Source of the DNA: Heterocephalus glaber
Taxonomy: Eukaryota > Chordata > Mammalia > Rodentia > Bathyergidae
NCBI RefSeq assembly: GCF_000247695.1
Contig: NW_004624784.1
Location: forward strand, 13,766,634 to 13,830,633
Reading direction: 5' to 3'
DNA: 64,000 bases
The notes beneath the pieces were generated by a model. The model was not told the DNA's origin. It worked only from the letters and a program-made list of their open reading frames with translations, and searched no databases. The position numbers and the translations under genes were made by a program. Below are positions 27,479 through 38,501 of this stretch, one piece after another. Numbering within the stretch: position 1 is the stretch's first letter; each line of letters starts with the position of its first letter.

Positions 27479-27624
27479 CGAGGCCGAGCATGGTGGCGCA
27501 TGCCTGCAGTCCCAGCACTTGACGGGCTAAGGAAGGTGGACTGCCCCGAGTTCGAGGCCAGCGTGGGCTACATAGTGAGGTCAAGCCAGCCTGAATTGCA
27601 TAGCGACACCCTGTCTCAAAAACA
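27479..27624 (+). mobile_element. B1 SINE, CpG-rich
   Basis: gaggccgagcatggtggcgc to accctgtctc. It retains many CpGs, so it is younger or protected by the nearby CpG island. Confidence 0.9.
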
Positions 27625-27779
27625 AGGAAGTGGGCTGAGTCTGATTACTTGTGTAATGCCTGCATCGCATCTAACTTTATATATTAGGCCGTGGGCCTCT
27701 CCTTTTATAAAGCGCGTGTTGGACCAAGAGGGTCTCACCAGTGCCTTCCGTTCCCTCAAAAGCTGTGGGGAGTCCCTAA

Positions 27780-28132
27780 CCCGGAGCAAAGGTTTGGGCC
27801 CAGAAAAGCATGCGCGCATGCGCATTTCCTACCGCGTCCGCATTCCGGGCTCCATGAGTAGCTGCCCCAAGACATGCCTGTTTCGATGTTGAATACCACT
27901 GCTTTCCATCAGTTCTCTAATCTCATTTTTCCCCATCTTCTTTCTCCTTCTGAACTAAATAAACTAGACTAATTGGCTAGATTCCGCAAGGATACCAAAA
28001 CACCTGAACATTTTGGACGGGCGTGGAAAGGGGCGGCCTGACCTTAGAAGTTGGACGGGGTCTTGCAGCGGGTCCTTCGCGGGGGTGACATTCAGCTGGC
28101 CGGTGAGGCGATTGCCTTACCGCCCTAGAGCC
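27780..28132 (+). promoter_or_regulatory. ATP5MG: ATP5MG promoter and 5' UTR, CpG island
   Basis: GC content and CpG density rise from about 27780 and continue to about 28300. There is no TATA box. An NRF-1 consensus lies at 27813, an Sp1-like ggggcggcc at 28030-28038, and the start codon at 28133. The transcription start is not determinable here but is probably within about 100 bases of the ATG. CpG-island, NRF-1-driven promoters are typical of nuclear genes for respiratory-chain proteins. Confidence 0.75.
27813..27824. promoter_or_regulatory. NRF-1 site
   Basis: cgcgcatgcgca fits YGCGCAYGCGCR at all positions. It lies about 310 bases upstream of the ATP5MG start codon. Confidence 0.65.
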
Positions 28133-28184
28133 ATGGCCCAGTTCGTCCGTAACCTCGCGGAGAAGGCCCCGGCGCTGGTGAACG
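28133..28184 (+). CDS. ATP5MG: ATP5MG exon 1 coding part
   Basis: ATG at 28133, donor gtgagc at 28185. Encodes [17 protein letters not shown] plus one base of Ala18. Confidence 0.95.
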
Positions 28185-31100
28185 GTGAGCACTGCCTGAG
28201 ACTGCCAAGGCGGGTACACGGGCGACGGGGAGGCTGGCGGGGCTCCGGGGGAAGAAGCAGGCTGCTGTGATCCGAGGCAAGCTGGAGCAGTAGGCGGGGC
28301 GGGACGGCCTGAAGGTGCAGAGAGCAGGAGGCAGGTTTGAGGCCGTCCTTTGGCCCTCTTCTTGCCTGGCCTACTGCTCGGCTCTCTTTACACCTTAGAA
28401 GTTGCTGAATTATAACCACTGCAGGAAAGAGGTAATGTGAAGGAAGCCCGGAGTTGCCGAGCAGCTGCCGCCACGACGCCCACTTAGATCTCTTAAGATC
28501 TGGAATACCAAAATGATGGCTCTTTTAGGAGAACTGGAAAAGCAAGGGCAGAAAGTATCAGGTGATGTGGTTCCTGATAGACTATTTGAAAGTCAACAGA
28601 AATGTTTAAGGATTTGTGCGCTTTGAACGTTGAATGCTGACAATTTTTGCTCTGGTCCTAGGGAAATTTTAGGTGGAATTGGACTTTATGGATGAGTATT
28701 CCAGTCCTCTATAAGCATGAAAAGATATTCGTGAGCTAGGCATGGTGGTGCACGCCTATAATTCCAGCACTCTGGAAGCTGAGGTAGGAGGATTGCCGCG
28801 AGTTTGAAGCCAGCCTGGATTATAGAGTGAGTTCAAGGCCAACCTGAACTACACAGGGAGACCCTGTGTCCAGAAGAAAAACAAATTATTCATATAAACA
28901 ATCTTTTTTAGTATAGGAGCATACACGAATTTTTTTTTTCAGTTTGAAGAATCTAACTAGTAGACCCCGTATTTCAGAACAGCCCTGAATAATCATAAGC
29001 CTGAATAGTAAACTGTTCTGTCAGTAAATATTTCATTTGCCTTCTGAACAGTAAGTTACTAATTTTATTCCTGAAGGGAGGTAAATTGATGTAAGTTTCT
29101 TCACTAGATGTGGTTTTGTGTTTTGTTTGTTTTTGTTTTTTGAGACAGGATCTCCCTATCAAGTTCAGGCTGGTCTTGAACTAACTAGGTAGCTTAGGCT
29201 AAGAACTCACAGCTGTCCTCCTGCCTCAGCCTCCCAGGTGCTGAGATTACAGGCATGCGCCACCATGCCTGGCCAGATGTGGTATATTGTTTGAAGGTAA
29301 AATCTCTAAATTGCTTTCATTGTGAAATATGAGTAGAAAGCAGAATTTCAAATAATACAGGTAGTGTTTTTGAGCATATTTTGCTATGTTTGGTATTTTA
29401 AAAATTAATTCCCTCCTCTTTTCACTCCATCATCAGACAAACAGTGAGATATTGAAGACCTTACAATGCCATGTACTGTTGATTCTTGATTGCTTCCTCT
29501 TACAGGTCAGATCTCTTGACCGTCTCAGATCTAATAGTGAGACAGCTTATCCACTATCTCACTGCAGTCTAGTACATAGACTGTGTTTTATATAGTCTGC
29601 CAACGGACTTCTCATTTAGAACTTTCGAGTTAAGGAGAAGGCTTCATTCTTTGAGTGTTGAGTGATTTGAGGCATAGTTTTTAATATTTCAAGTGGATTT
29701 TTTTTTTTTTTAATACCAGGGATCGAACTCGGGTCCTTGCGCTTTCGAGGCAGGCAGCGGAACCACTGAGCTAAATCCCCGGCTCAAGTGGATTTTTGAC
29801 CTACCATTGTTTTCACATCTTTTAGGTCAGTGGTGGCGAATCTATGGCACGTGTGCGAGTTTCTATCACTGTTTCTATCACTGAAAGTTCTAAAAGGTTC
29901 ACCATCACTGCTCTGGGTGGTGCATTTTGGGGAACTGAAAACTAGTCTGTAATAAAATCCAAGAAGGGCTGGAGATTTAGCTCAGTGCACTATGCCTGCC
30001 TTGCAAGCATAAGGTCCTGAGTTCGATCCCTGGTACCAGGAAAAAAAAAATCCAAAAAGAAAAATAATGTCAAAATTAATTTTTGTTACTCTTCTAGAAG
30101 TACCTAGAAAAGAGGACTCAGATGGGACCAGAATGTTAAAGCAGAGATACATTTTGCTTTATATCATAGACCTGTGTATTAAATGTGAATGTTAAATGCT
30201 TGATAAATTACCAATTATGTCTGTCCATTCCCTGGAAGACAAAGAAGCTTATAGAAACAAGTAATTTTATCAGATTTCCCAAGAAAGATTATGACAGTCT
30301 GATTTTCCCCTTTACCTAAAGTGTACAGTTTACTTTAATTTCACCAATTTTTCCTTTAATCACTTTCAATCCCAGGATCCAATGCAGGACCTCACATTAC
30401 ATTCAAGTTGTCATATCTCTCAGTCTCCTCTCATTCATGATGATTTCAATTCTTTATCTTTCATGACTCTGACTTTCTTGAGGTATCTATCTAGATATTC
30501 TGAAGAATATTCCTCATTCTGGATTTATCGGGTATTTCTCTTGGGATTAGTCTGGAACAGTGGATTTTGAGAAAATACCACAGAGATGAGGTGCCCTAAT
30601 GGCATATCAGGAGGTATCTAATATCCATGTGACGTCACTGATGATACAAGTTTCATCCCTTGGTTAAGATAACATTTGATAGGGCCAGGGATTTAGTTCA
30701 GTGGTTCCTCCGCCTGCCTCACAAGCGCAAGGTCCAGAGTTCAATCCCCCTTTCAAAAAGATAACATTTGATAGGTTCTTCCACTGTAAAATTATTTATT
30801 TTCCCTTTCCCTGTCTATTCTTTAGAAGTAACAATGTCTAGTCCATGAGGTAAGGTTTACAGCCCCCAGGTGGGAGTGGGTCCATCTGTTGTATAAAGGA
30901 GTTTCTGGCTGGTGTAGCAGTGCACACCTGTAATCCCAACAGTCGAAAGGCTGAGGCAGGAGGATTGCCAGGGGTTCAAGGCCAATCTGAACTACATAGC
31001 AAGACCTTGTTTCAAAAAAAAAGAGGAATTTCTATGTATAATAATGGAATTTTGTAAGAAACACCTTGTTTCTTCAGCTATTTGTTCAATCATTTATTGT

Positions 31101-34100
31101 AATGACTCATTTACATTTATCTCAAACTTTGAATACCATTGCTTGTTCTTCATTGCTCAGATTTTTAGACTTGGCCATAAGGAACTATTTTAGGTTGACA
31201 CTTCCATCAGTTTGATATGCCCCGTTACTTTCTGGTACTGTATGCAGATTCATATTTTCTCTACCCAGCTAAGGCAAGCCTTTCTCCAAAGAGACCAGTT
31301 CCTTTTGTTGGACAGTGGAAGTTAGAAACTAAAATCTAGGTGCTGAGTTTGCTCCTTGCTACTAGAATATCATTGCTTTTAGGTCCTCTGTGTGGACGAG
31401 GGATACAGATACATATGGGGGGGAGGGGTGTACATAACATACTCATGTATATCCATGATTGTTTCTCAATGTATTCATCTGTATATGTTAAGCTAACCCT
31501 GAGTTCATATAAATCTCTTCAACTGTGTCCAGGTTTATTCTTTTTTTGGTGCTGGGGCTTGAACCCAGGACCTTGCATATGTTAAGCACATATTATAACA
31601 CTGGTATTCCCAGAGCCCCAATAACCTCTGAATAGGGTTTTCTTTTTATATGAGATGAGGTCTCACTATGTTGTGCAGGCTCATCCTGAACTTCTGAGCT
31701 CAAGATACCCCCTGACTCAGCCTCCAGTTAGCTAGTACTACAGGCACTCACCACCCATAGCTGCTATTGTTGGTTCTTGCTTATCTCTAACTTACCTCTC
31801 TTTTGGTGAGAAACCTGGCTCCCACCATCCACTATTTATGTTTTGTTCATCCTTCATATACATTTAAGCAGTTTCAAACTTACTAATCTGTGCCCTTGAA
31901 AAAAATTCAACAACCAAAGTAGAAGTAGTATTCTTTTGTTTTCTTTTCTTTTCTTTTTCTTTTATGACACTGGGACTCAAACCCAGAAAATTATACATGG
32001 TAGGCAAGCACTCTACAAACTGAGCTATACCCTATCCCTGTTTGGTTTTGGGGTTTTTTTCAGTGCTGGGGTTTGAACTCAAGAACTTTGGACAAAGCTA
32101 CATCCTCACCCTTTTTTATTTTGAGACAGGGTCTCACTGTGTTGCTCAGTTGCCCAGTCTGGACTTGAACTTAACAGTCCTCCTGCCTTGACCTTCAGGG
32201 TGTTGGCATTACAGGTGTGCACCACCATGCCTGAGTTCTTTTTTTCTTTTAGAATGACATATCTGTGTTGGAGATGATTTTAGAGATAGTTGGTTGACTA
32301 TTCCCATAGACACTGTACTTTTTAACTGCATCAGCAGTTGTGTTTAGAATAATTTCTTAGAGCTTTGTGTCTATTTAAAATTTTATGCCACAGCCCCAGA
32401 CACAAAGGATGAAGATAGTGATCTGAGAATAGTGAAATATCCAAGTAAAGACAGTTAACAGTAAAAGTACCAAAAGCCTTGGCTAATCCATTTTTGAACA
32501 ATAAACACTTTATGAATGTTCATGCAGTTATACATGATATATTTCTTCCTCTCGCTGAAGTCACTACCATAGTGTCACATCTACTATGGTTGTCAAGGAT
32601 TCCTTGAAATAGTGAGTACTTTAAGGAATTTTAGCTTAATAATAGATTCTAATTTTGGCTTCTCTTAACACATGTAGGTTTTACTTTTTATTATTTATGC
32701 TTTTTTTGGTGTTTTTCTTTGTTTTTTGTTTTGTTTTGTTCTTTTTAAGGAGCAGCTGTGCTTTTGTTAGAAAAAAATATAATCCAGCACATATTGATGA
32801 GGGTACCAAAAGTGGGAGCTAATTGCTATAATTCCATCTGTGTGTGTGGCCAGTGTTCTGATAAGTTTAATGTTATTCTTAAGGGTGCCATTTTACATAG
32901 CTCTTTCCTTTCTTCTGGACTTCTTTCCACATTTTCTGATCTCTTTACCAAGAAAATAAGAATAAATTGCTGGTTTTCTTGCTTTTGACTCCAACTACTG
33001 GTAACTTTACAGTTAATTAAATTTGCCATTCATAAGTGGAGTTATAGCACTAGCTGGCCGCTAGTGAAGTCCCAGCATAATTGAATGTGCTTATAGCTTC
33101 CTGCCTGATTGAACGTCTCTGTGACACAGGTGTTCTGCATCTTTAAAGGCCTCTTGTTACCCTGGAGCAGCTTTGACTTTTTACACTGGGTGCACATTTA
33201 GTACAAGCAGTGAATGAATGTGATGCATGAATAAATATTTGTGTCCAACCCACACATCTGCTTCTTTCGGTCTCTAGTGAGTTCATCCTGGTTTTTTGTT
33301 TTGTTTTGTTTTCCAGCTGCTGTGACTTACTCCAAGCCTCGACTGGCCACATTTTGGCATTATGCCAAGGTTGAGCTGGTTCCTCCAACTCCTGCTGAGA
33401 TCCCTGTAGCTATTCAGAGCCTGAAAAAAATAGTCAATAGTGCTAAAACTGGTAGCTTCAAACAGCTCACAGTTAAGGTAACTATGGGCTAAATAAAAAC
33501 CTATGTGCATAACAAAAAATGTCTTCCCTTCAGGTTCTTCTGATTATTTTAATTAATATATGTTTTTTCCAGGGAGGCTGAATCCAAAATAATAAGAGAT
33601 AATCTCTTTTTTACTATGAAGGAAGATACTTACTTTTCTAGAAATACTTCAGCTATTCTATGTCTTAGTTTCCTAGTAGGTTTTTGTTTTGTTTTGTTTT
33701 GTTTTAGATTTTTTGAGACAGGGTCTCATTATGTATTCCAGACTGGCCTTGAACTCACTATGTAGCCTGGGATAGCCTCAAACTCATAACAGTCTTCCTA
33801 CCTCAGCCTCTCCAGAGTGCTGAGACTACAGGCGTGCACCACAACGCCCAGCCCTAGTAGCTTTGTACTATAGCAAGAAAGCATTTTTTAAAAGTAGAAA
33901 CTTTTTTCCTTTCCAATTTTGTTGTTGTTTGGTTTTGGGGGGAGTTTTTTGGTACCAGGGATCAAACTCAGAACCTTGCTCTTTCGAGGCAGGCGGCAGA
34001 ACCACTGAGCTAACCCTTTTCCTTTCCAATTTTGACTAGTATAGAAAAATATAATGGCTTGCTTTGCTGATTCTTTTTTTTTCATCCTTAGTCTTAGAAT

Positions 34101-35310
34101 TATTTCCAAGTCAGCCAGAAGAACTCTCACATTATATTAGGACGCTAATACTTACATGAAGGATAAAAATGCCAAAACCTGGGTTATCAAGTTACTTGAA
34201 GCTTAAAGTAAGGTCCGGGGATTTAAGATCAGTGGTTTCGCTGCCTGCTGCGCAAGCGCAAGGACCTGAGTTCGATCCCCTGTACCAAAAAAAAAACAAA
34301 GATATAAGAACTGGAACTTGAATTTTATATTTACTTGATCTGAGCACAGGGTACGAAAAGCCTAAGTGTAGGGCCGGGGATTTAGCTCAGTGGTTCCACC
34401 GCCTGCCTTGCAAGTGCAAGGTCCCGAGTTTGATCCCCAGTACCAGAAAAAAAAAAAAAAGCCTAAGTGTCTAGTAGTTGCTGACTGTAGAACCTATGTC
34501 TTGGAAAATACAGTTATTTTTCAGAAAACAATAACTTCTGGTCTAATTTGAAGGGGAAAAAATTCACTTCCAGAAATGCTAAAAGAAAAAGGCTCAATTT
34601 TGTTATGGAATGATACTTCTTCAATTAGAGTTTTAAGGTTCATATTTGTGCTTTGATGAAACTGCTTTCTGCAACTGTTTGTTTTTCCTTTAGGGTAATA
34701 AAAATTCATTCAGCTATGAAACTGAGTACTGAATTCTTAGAAAGAATTAGTCCAAATAATGTGAATAAAAATGAAGTATAAAGGGGAAGACAAAGCCCTT
34801 CATCTTGAAGCAGATTTTCTTTAGCCAGTCAGAAATATCTGTTTTCAGAAACTTGGCCTTTCATATGAATGCCCTGTCTGGAAGTGTCAGCTATTTCAAG
34901 GATGTCGGTTGTTTCAAGATCTATAAAGTGTCTCATAAACTAATAATGAAAGAGTTAAGTCAGTTTAGGTCTTTAAAGAATGCTTTGAAAGAATTTATAA
35001 GCTCTGGACTACTTACCTTACAAAATTGAAAGTTCAAGGGCTCTCAACAGTTGAACAAAGTTAACACCAATAAGTTAATATCAGTGTTGACCAAAGCTGC
35101 ATGGTAGCTTAAATAGCATCTTTATATTGTCTGTCACTTGATCCTGGAAAAGAATAATTTTAGATATATAAAAAAAAGAGGTACCTTAAAATGTGTACTT
35201 TTTTTTTTCAGGAAGCTGTACTGAATGGTTTGGTGGCCACCGAAGTGTGGATGTGGTTTTATATCGGAGAGATCATAGGCAAGCGTGGCATCGTTGGCTA
35301 TAATGTTTGA
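28133..35310 (+). CDS. ATP5MG: Mitochondrial ATP synthase membrane subunit g, complete, 3 exons
   Basis: Subunit g is a small Fo subunit in the inner mitochondrial membrane. With subunit e it holds ATP synthase dimers together and shapes cristae. Coding exons 28133-28184, 33317-33477 and 35212-35310 join to 312 nt: 103 residues plus TGA, the same length as human as I recall. The protein starts [17 protein letters not shown] and ends [10 protein letters not shown]. Residues about 74-93 form the single membrane helix, with a GxxxG motif (G90 to G94, GEIIG). There is no cleaved presequence, as is usual for this subunit. The ATG sits in a good context (gccATGG). Differences from remembered human include Trp84 for Leu and Asn102 for Asp. 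Neighbours are UBE4A upstream and KMT2A downstream, matching human order. Intact introns show this is the parent gene, not one of the common processed copies. Confidence 0.97.
28733..28880 (+). mobile_element. B1 SINE
   Basis: gagctaggcatggtggtgca to gaccctgtgtcc, with internal duplication. In ATP5MG intron 1. Confidence 0.9.
29117..29274 (-). mobile_element. B1 SINE
   Basis: gagacaggatctccctatc to accatgcctggcc, reverse, full length. Confidence 0.9.
29702..29784 (-). mobile_element. ID SINE with target duplication
   Basis: T-run, aataccagggatcgaac to aaatccccggct. Flanks caagtggattttt on both sides. Confidence 0.93.
29828..29910. mobile_element. Short hAT-like MITE with terminal inverted repeats
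   Basis: Left end cagtggtggcgaatct and inverted right end aggttcaccatcactg pair at 13 of 16 positions. Next to the ends, ttttaggt and ctctgggt agree at 5 of 8, as an eroded 8-base target duplication would. It may be the rodent URR1 type; name unverified. Confidence 0.6.
29967..30049 (+). mobile_element. ID SINE
   Basis: gggctggagatttagctcag to ccctggtacc and A-tail; body shortened after the A-box. Confidence 0.88.
30682..30757 (+). mobile_element. ID SINE with long target duplication
   Basis: ggccagggatttagttcag to tcaatccccc; the normal ggtacc end and most of the A-tail are lost. Perfect 17-base flanks aagataacatttgatag. Confidence 0.92.
30907..31023 (+). mobile_element. B1 SINE, shortened
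   Basis: ggctggtgtagcagtgcac to gaccttgtttc and A-tail. It lacks one copy of the internal duplication. Confidence 0.85.
31541..31763 (-). mobile_element. B1-dID dimeric SINE
   Basis: tttggtgctggggcttgaac to ccagagcccc, then tgaggtctcactatgttg to caccacccatagctg. Confidence 0.82.
31955..32040 (-). mobile_element. dID-type SINE fragment
   Basis: gacactgggactcaaaccc to gctataccctatccc, reverse, preceded by a (ttttc)n tail. Confidence 0.72.
32041..32235 (-). mobile_element. B1-dID dimeric SINE
   Basis: cagtgctggggtttgaactc to catcctcaccc, then gagacagggtctcactgtg to caccaccatgcctgag. Confidence 0.83.
32400..33300. other. ATP5MG intron 1, repeat-poor 3' part
   Basis: About 900 bases leading to exon 2 with no SINE. 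A 76-codon open frame at 32758 has no recognisable protein features. Confidence 0.5.
33317..33477 (+). CDS. ATP5MG: ATP5MG exon 2
   Basis: Acceptor tttccag ends at 33316 after a (gtttt)n tract; donor gtaact at 33478. [20 protein letters not shown] to QLTVK, residues 18-71, the matrix-side part. Confidence 0.95.
33682..33854 (-). mobile_element. B1 SINE
   Basis: (gtttt)n tail, gagacagggtctcattatg to acaacgcccagccc, full length with duplication. In ATP5MG intron 2. Confidence 0.9.
33922..34012 (-). mobile_element. ID SINE, 5' end clipped, with target duplication
   Basis: ttttttggtaccagggatc to actgagctaa. Flanks of about 20 bases, starting cttttttcctttcc and cccttttcctttcc, end in aatttt. Confidence 0.9.
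34211..34300 (+). mobile_element. ID SINE (ctgctg-type)
   Basis: ggtccggggatttaagatcag (two-base insertion in the A-box), gcctgctgcgcaagcgc, then cccctgtacc and A10. Confidence 0.9.
34371..34459 (+). mobile_element. ID SINE with target duplication
   Basis: agggccggggatttagctc to ccccagtacc and A-tail. Flanks aagcctaagtgt on both sides. Confidence 0.93.
35212..35310 (+). CDS. ATP5MG: ATP5MG exon 3
   Basis: Acceptor tttcag ends at 35211 after a T-run. [19 protein letters not shown] and on to the TGA at 35308-35310. Residues 72-103, the membrane helix and C-terminal tail. Confidence 0.96.
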   Translation, partial: EAVLNGLVATEVWMWFYIGEIIGKRGIVGYNV

Positions 35311-35425
35311 ATATCTTTAACATCTGATTATATTTAATGTAATATTTGAGTGTTCTTGAATCACATGATGAATCATGTGATCAGAATGTCTGCTATCTGA
35401 ATAAAATGTGTCAACTATCAGTATT
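35311..35425 (+). terminator. ATP5MG: ATP5MG 3' UTR and polyadenylation signal
   Basis: Short 3' UTR. AATAAA at 35400-35405, followed by a T/G-rich stretch (tcagtattttctctgtc). A palindromic tcacatgatgaatcatgtga lies at 35361-35380. Confidence 0.75.
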
Positions 35426-35619
35426 TTCTCTGTCATATACTACATGAAAGGACATAGTTCTTGATACTAAATTGGATTGTCTTTGGCTTTTATATATTAA
35501 TACAACTCTAAATGCAAGTCTATTTAATTTGAAATTGGAAGATATATGTAAATATCCCAATCTGGTATATAATATGTGAATATAACGTTTTGATTGGAAG
35601 ATTTAAAATATATGCTACT

Positions 35620-35713
35620 GGGGCCAGGGATTTAGCTCAGTGGTCCCGATGCCTGCCTCAAAAGTGCAAGGTCCCGAGTTCGATCCCTGGTACCCAAATA
35701 AATAAATAAATAA
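35620..35713 (+). mobile_element. ID SINE with target duplication
   Basis: ggggccagggatttagctc to ccctggtacc and (AAAT)n tail. Flanks aaaatatatgcta on both sides. Confidence 0.93.
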
Positions 35714-35779
35714 AATATATGCTATGTAAGCTTTATTTCCAGAAAATTTGAGGGAAAAGCCTTAAGAAACAGAACATGT

Positions 35780-35873
35780 GGGGCCAGGGATTTAGCTCAG
35801 TGGTGCTGTACCTGCCTTGCAAGTGCAAGGTCCTGAGTTCAATCCCCAGTACCAGAAAAAAAAAAAAAAAAAA
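35780..35873 (+). mobile_element. ID SINE
   Basis: ggggccagggatttagctc to ccccagtacc and an A20-scale tail. Confidence 0.92.
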
Positions 35874-35882
35874 ACCAGAATA

Positions 35883-35998
35883 TTCGGTGGGAGGGTACAT
35901 GCCTGTAATCTTAGCACTCAAGAGGCTGAAACAGGAGGATCCCCTTGAGTTTGAGGCCAGCCTGAACTACATGAGACCCTGTCTCAAAAAACAAAAAT
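35883..35998 (+). mobile_element. B1 SINE, shortened
   Basis: cggtgggagggtacatgcc to gagaccctgtctc, one internal copy only. Confidence 0.83.
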
Positions 35999-36084
35999 GA
36001 AAAGAAAAAGATTCCTAAACTTCCCATACTATAAGAAATAGTAATAACATGTGCCAGAGTGATATAGTTAAATCATATTGGTAA

Positions 36085-36180
36085 AAGTTGGGCATGGTGG
36101 CACATACCCAAAGTTCCAGCAACTCCCCAAGAGTTTGTGACCCATCTCAGCAACATAATGAGACCCTGTCTCAAAAAAAT
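36085..36180 (+). mobile_element. B1 SINE, deleted
   Basis: gttgggcatggtggcacat then directly caacataatgagaccctg and A-tail. Confidence 0.78.
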
Positions 36181-36281
36181 GTTAGTAGTTACAAAGAATA
36201 AAATTAGTTTGTTTCTCTGTGCTGTAATCATAGAAAGACCCTTTAACAACTGCTATGTATATAAATTTTGGAATACTTGTC

Positions 36282-36374
36282 TTTTTTTTTTTTTTTTTGG
36301 TTTCGGGGACCGAACTCGGGTCCTTGCACTTGCACCGGCAGGCGGCGAAACCACTGAGCTAAATCCCTGGCCCC
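36282..36374 (-). mobile_element. ID SINE
   Basis: T18, ggtttcggggaccgaac to taaatccctggcccc, with a few extra bases (accgg) in the body. Confidence 0.9.
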
Positions 36375-36516
36375 TTGTTTTGTTTTTGAGTACTTGTCAA
36401 TTGGAATATTTGTCCCTCCCGAGAGAGAAAAATAGGAGGGTATGAGGGTGATTTTCTAGTTATGCATGTTTGTGACATTTTTTCTTCTTTTTTTTGGTGG
36501 CGGTGGTGGTGGTGGT

Positions 36517-36836
36517 AGTAATGGTACTAGGGATTGAACCCAGGATCTTCTCACAGAGCTAGCTGTATCTCCAACTCGCTCTTTCTGGGTTTTTTGTTTG
36601 TTTGTTTTTTTTGGTTTGGTTTGAGTTTTTTTGGTACCGGGGTATCAAACTCAGGACCTTGCACTTGCAAGGCAGGCATGGTACCACTGAGCTAAATCCC
36701 TGGCCCTTTGGGGTTTTGGGGGGGGTTTTTTGAGAGGGGTCTCACTGAGTTGTCCAGGCTGGGCTTGAACTTGCAGTTCTCCTGCCTTAGCCTCCTAGAG
36801 TTCTGTGATTAGAGGCATGCATCATCAGACCTGGCC
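36517..36836 (-). mobile_element. B1-dID dimeric SINE split by an ID
   Basis: dID half 36517-36583 (ggtactagggattgaaccc), reverse ID 36623-36707, B1 half 36728-36836 (gaggggtctcactgag to cagacctggcc). A (ggt)n run lies just before it. Confidence 0.83.
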
Positions 36837-36965
36837 TGTTTGTTAACTATGACAGTGAATGAGAGCCATGACCTACTCTTTATACCTAATTTCAATATAT
36901 GTTATTAACTGGTTTATGATTTTTTTTTTAGAACCTGTCTTTCCAAAAATAAAATCTCCTACAGA

Positions 36966-37049
36966 GTGGCTGGGGATTTAGCTCAGTGGTTTCACCACCT
37001 GCCTCAAAAGCGCAAGGTCCCGAGTTCAATCCCCAGTACCAAAAAAAAA
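36966..37049 (+). mobile_element. ID SINE with target duplication
   Basis: gtggctggggatttagctc to ccccagtacc and A-tail. Flanks tctcctacaga / tatcctacaga. Confidence 0.91.
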
Positions 37050-37152
37050 TATCCTACAGATGATTAAACAGGGTGATAACTTAGTGTCATCCATGCATCT
37101 AAGTAATATATCCTGAAACAAATTGAAGTGATTCGTGTTGGTCTGTTTTCTT

Positions 37153-37233
37153 TTTTTGGGGTACTGGGGATCAAACTTGAGACCTTGCGCTTTCGAGGCA
37201 TGCGGCGGAACCACTGAGCTAAATCCCTGGCCC
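37153..37233 (-). mobile_element. ID SINE
   Basis: ttttttggggtactggggatc to taaatccctggccc. Confidence 0.9.
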
Positions 37234-37526
37234 TCTTTAGCCATTTTATTAAAGATATTGAACATACTGACCACTCATTGGCTTTACTGAGGACCGTACT
37301 GTCCTTGGTTGATTTAATGTGGTGCGTCCTCTTTATAGCTACAGCAAACCAGGCAATGCCAGTTGATAACCAAAAGATGGTTGCATATTTATTATAAAAA
37401 CATGGTTCGCATCATACCATTAATCCTCTAATAGTTTTGAGCCTTTATCCCGTCAATTCCAAATTTATTCACTACATTTGGGGGGGTAGTGGTTTTGGGG
37501 AGGAATTTTTTGTTTGTTGGGGTTTT

Positions 37527-37604
37527 TATGGTACCGGGGATCGAACTCCAGACCTTGAGCTTGTGCAGCAGGCACCAGAACCACTGAGCTACATCCCCGG
37601 CCGT
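37527..37604 (-). mobile_element. ID SINE (ctgctg-type)
   Basis: atggtaccggggatcgaac, cttgtgcagcaggc, to ctacatccccggcc. Confidence 0.9.
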
Positions 37605-37624
37605 TTTGCCTATTTCTTTTTTCT

Positions 37625-37742
37625 CGTTTGTTTTGTTTCTTGAGACAAGGTCTGGCTGTATGTTGTAGACTGGCCTTGAACTTCTTCCTGCCTCAGTCTC
37701 CTGAGTGCTGGGATTATAGGTATATGCCATAACACCCAGCCC
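37625..37742 (-). mobile_element. B1 SINE
   Basis: gagacaaggtctggctg to ataacacccagccc, reverse, shortened in the middle. Confidence 0.85.
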
Positions 37743-38353
37743 TAGCTACTCTTCTGAAATACGAAGTAATGCCCAACTTGCTGCTACTGCAACAAACACA
37801 GGTGACCAAAACTGAAACTACTCTTCAAAATGTATTCAGTAACCTAAAATATGCAGAGCAAAAAACTGCAGATTCAGTACCATGAAGATGACGATCTGTG
37901 AGTTTCTCTGTTTCATACGGTATAGGAGTATTAAAATTAACCAGGAAAAAAAACAAAGGTCTGAAATCATCTGGTTAAAATGTCCAGAGGCTTAGCTGAG
38001 TTCGTGATATGTAACATTACTTTTTTGAACCATACGGTCACATTGCAAAGTCTTCAAAATAAACATTTACTACTCACTTCCCTGCTACTTCCTCCTCTGC
38101 CCAACAGCACACCTCTGATCTCCCCTGAGACTAATGGTACATGTACGGGATGTTGTTAGGTTAAAACAGCAGTGGGCTCCTTGAAGTGGCCACTTGACTA
38201 TTCCAGGCTCATTTCTTTTGCCCTCAAGTTCACATGCCTTGTCTCCTAGCAGAGAACTGCTTAGGCTTTCCCTGAATTTGTGGTTGCCAGGTGTTGCCAT
38301 TGGCAACTTTAATATCACTCAGATGTTAATTTTTTTGTTATTTTGGGGTTTCG

Positions 38354-38501
38354 TTTTATTTTTTTGAGACCATCTTGCTGTGTAGTTCAGGCTGTCCTTG
38401 AACTCACCATGTAGCCCAGGCTGGCCTTGAACTTGCAGCAGTTCTCATGCCTCAGCCTCCCAAGTGCTGGGATTACAAGGCATGTACCACCATGCCTGGC
38501 T
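38354..38501 (-). mobile_element. B1 SINE
   Basis: gagaccatcttgctgtg to caccatgcctggc, with internal duplication. Confidence 0.9.

Larger units (their letters stand above)
25981..27780. other. UBE4A-ATP5MG intergenic spacer
   Basis: Holds a short taggtaggtagg run near 26079, an L2 LINE fragment with an ID inside it, and a B1. 27100-27470 shows no recognised feature. No coding exon seen. Confidence 0.7.
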
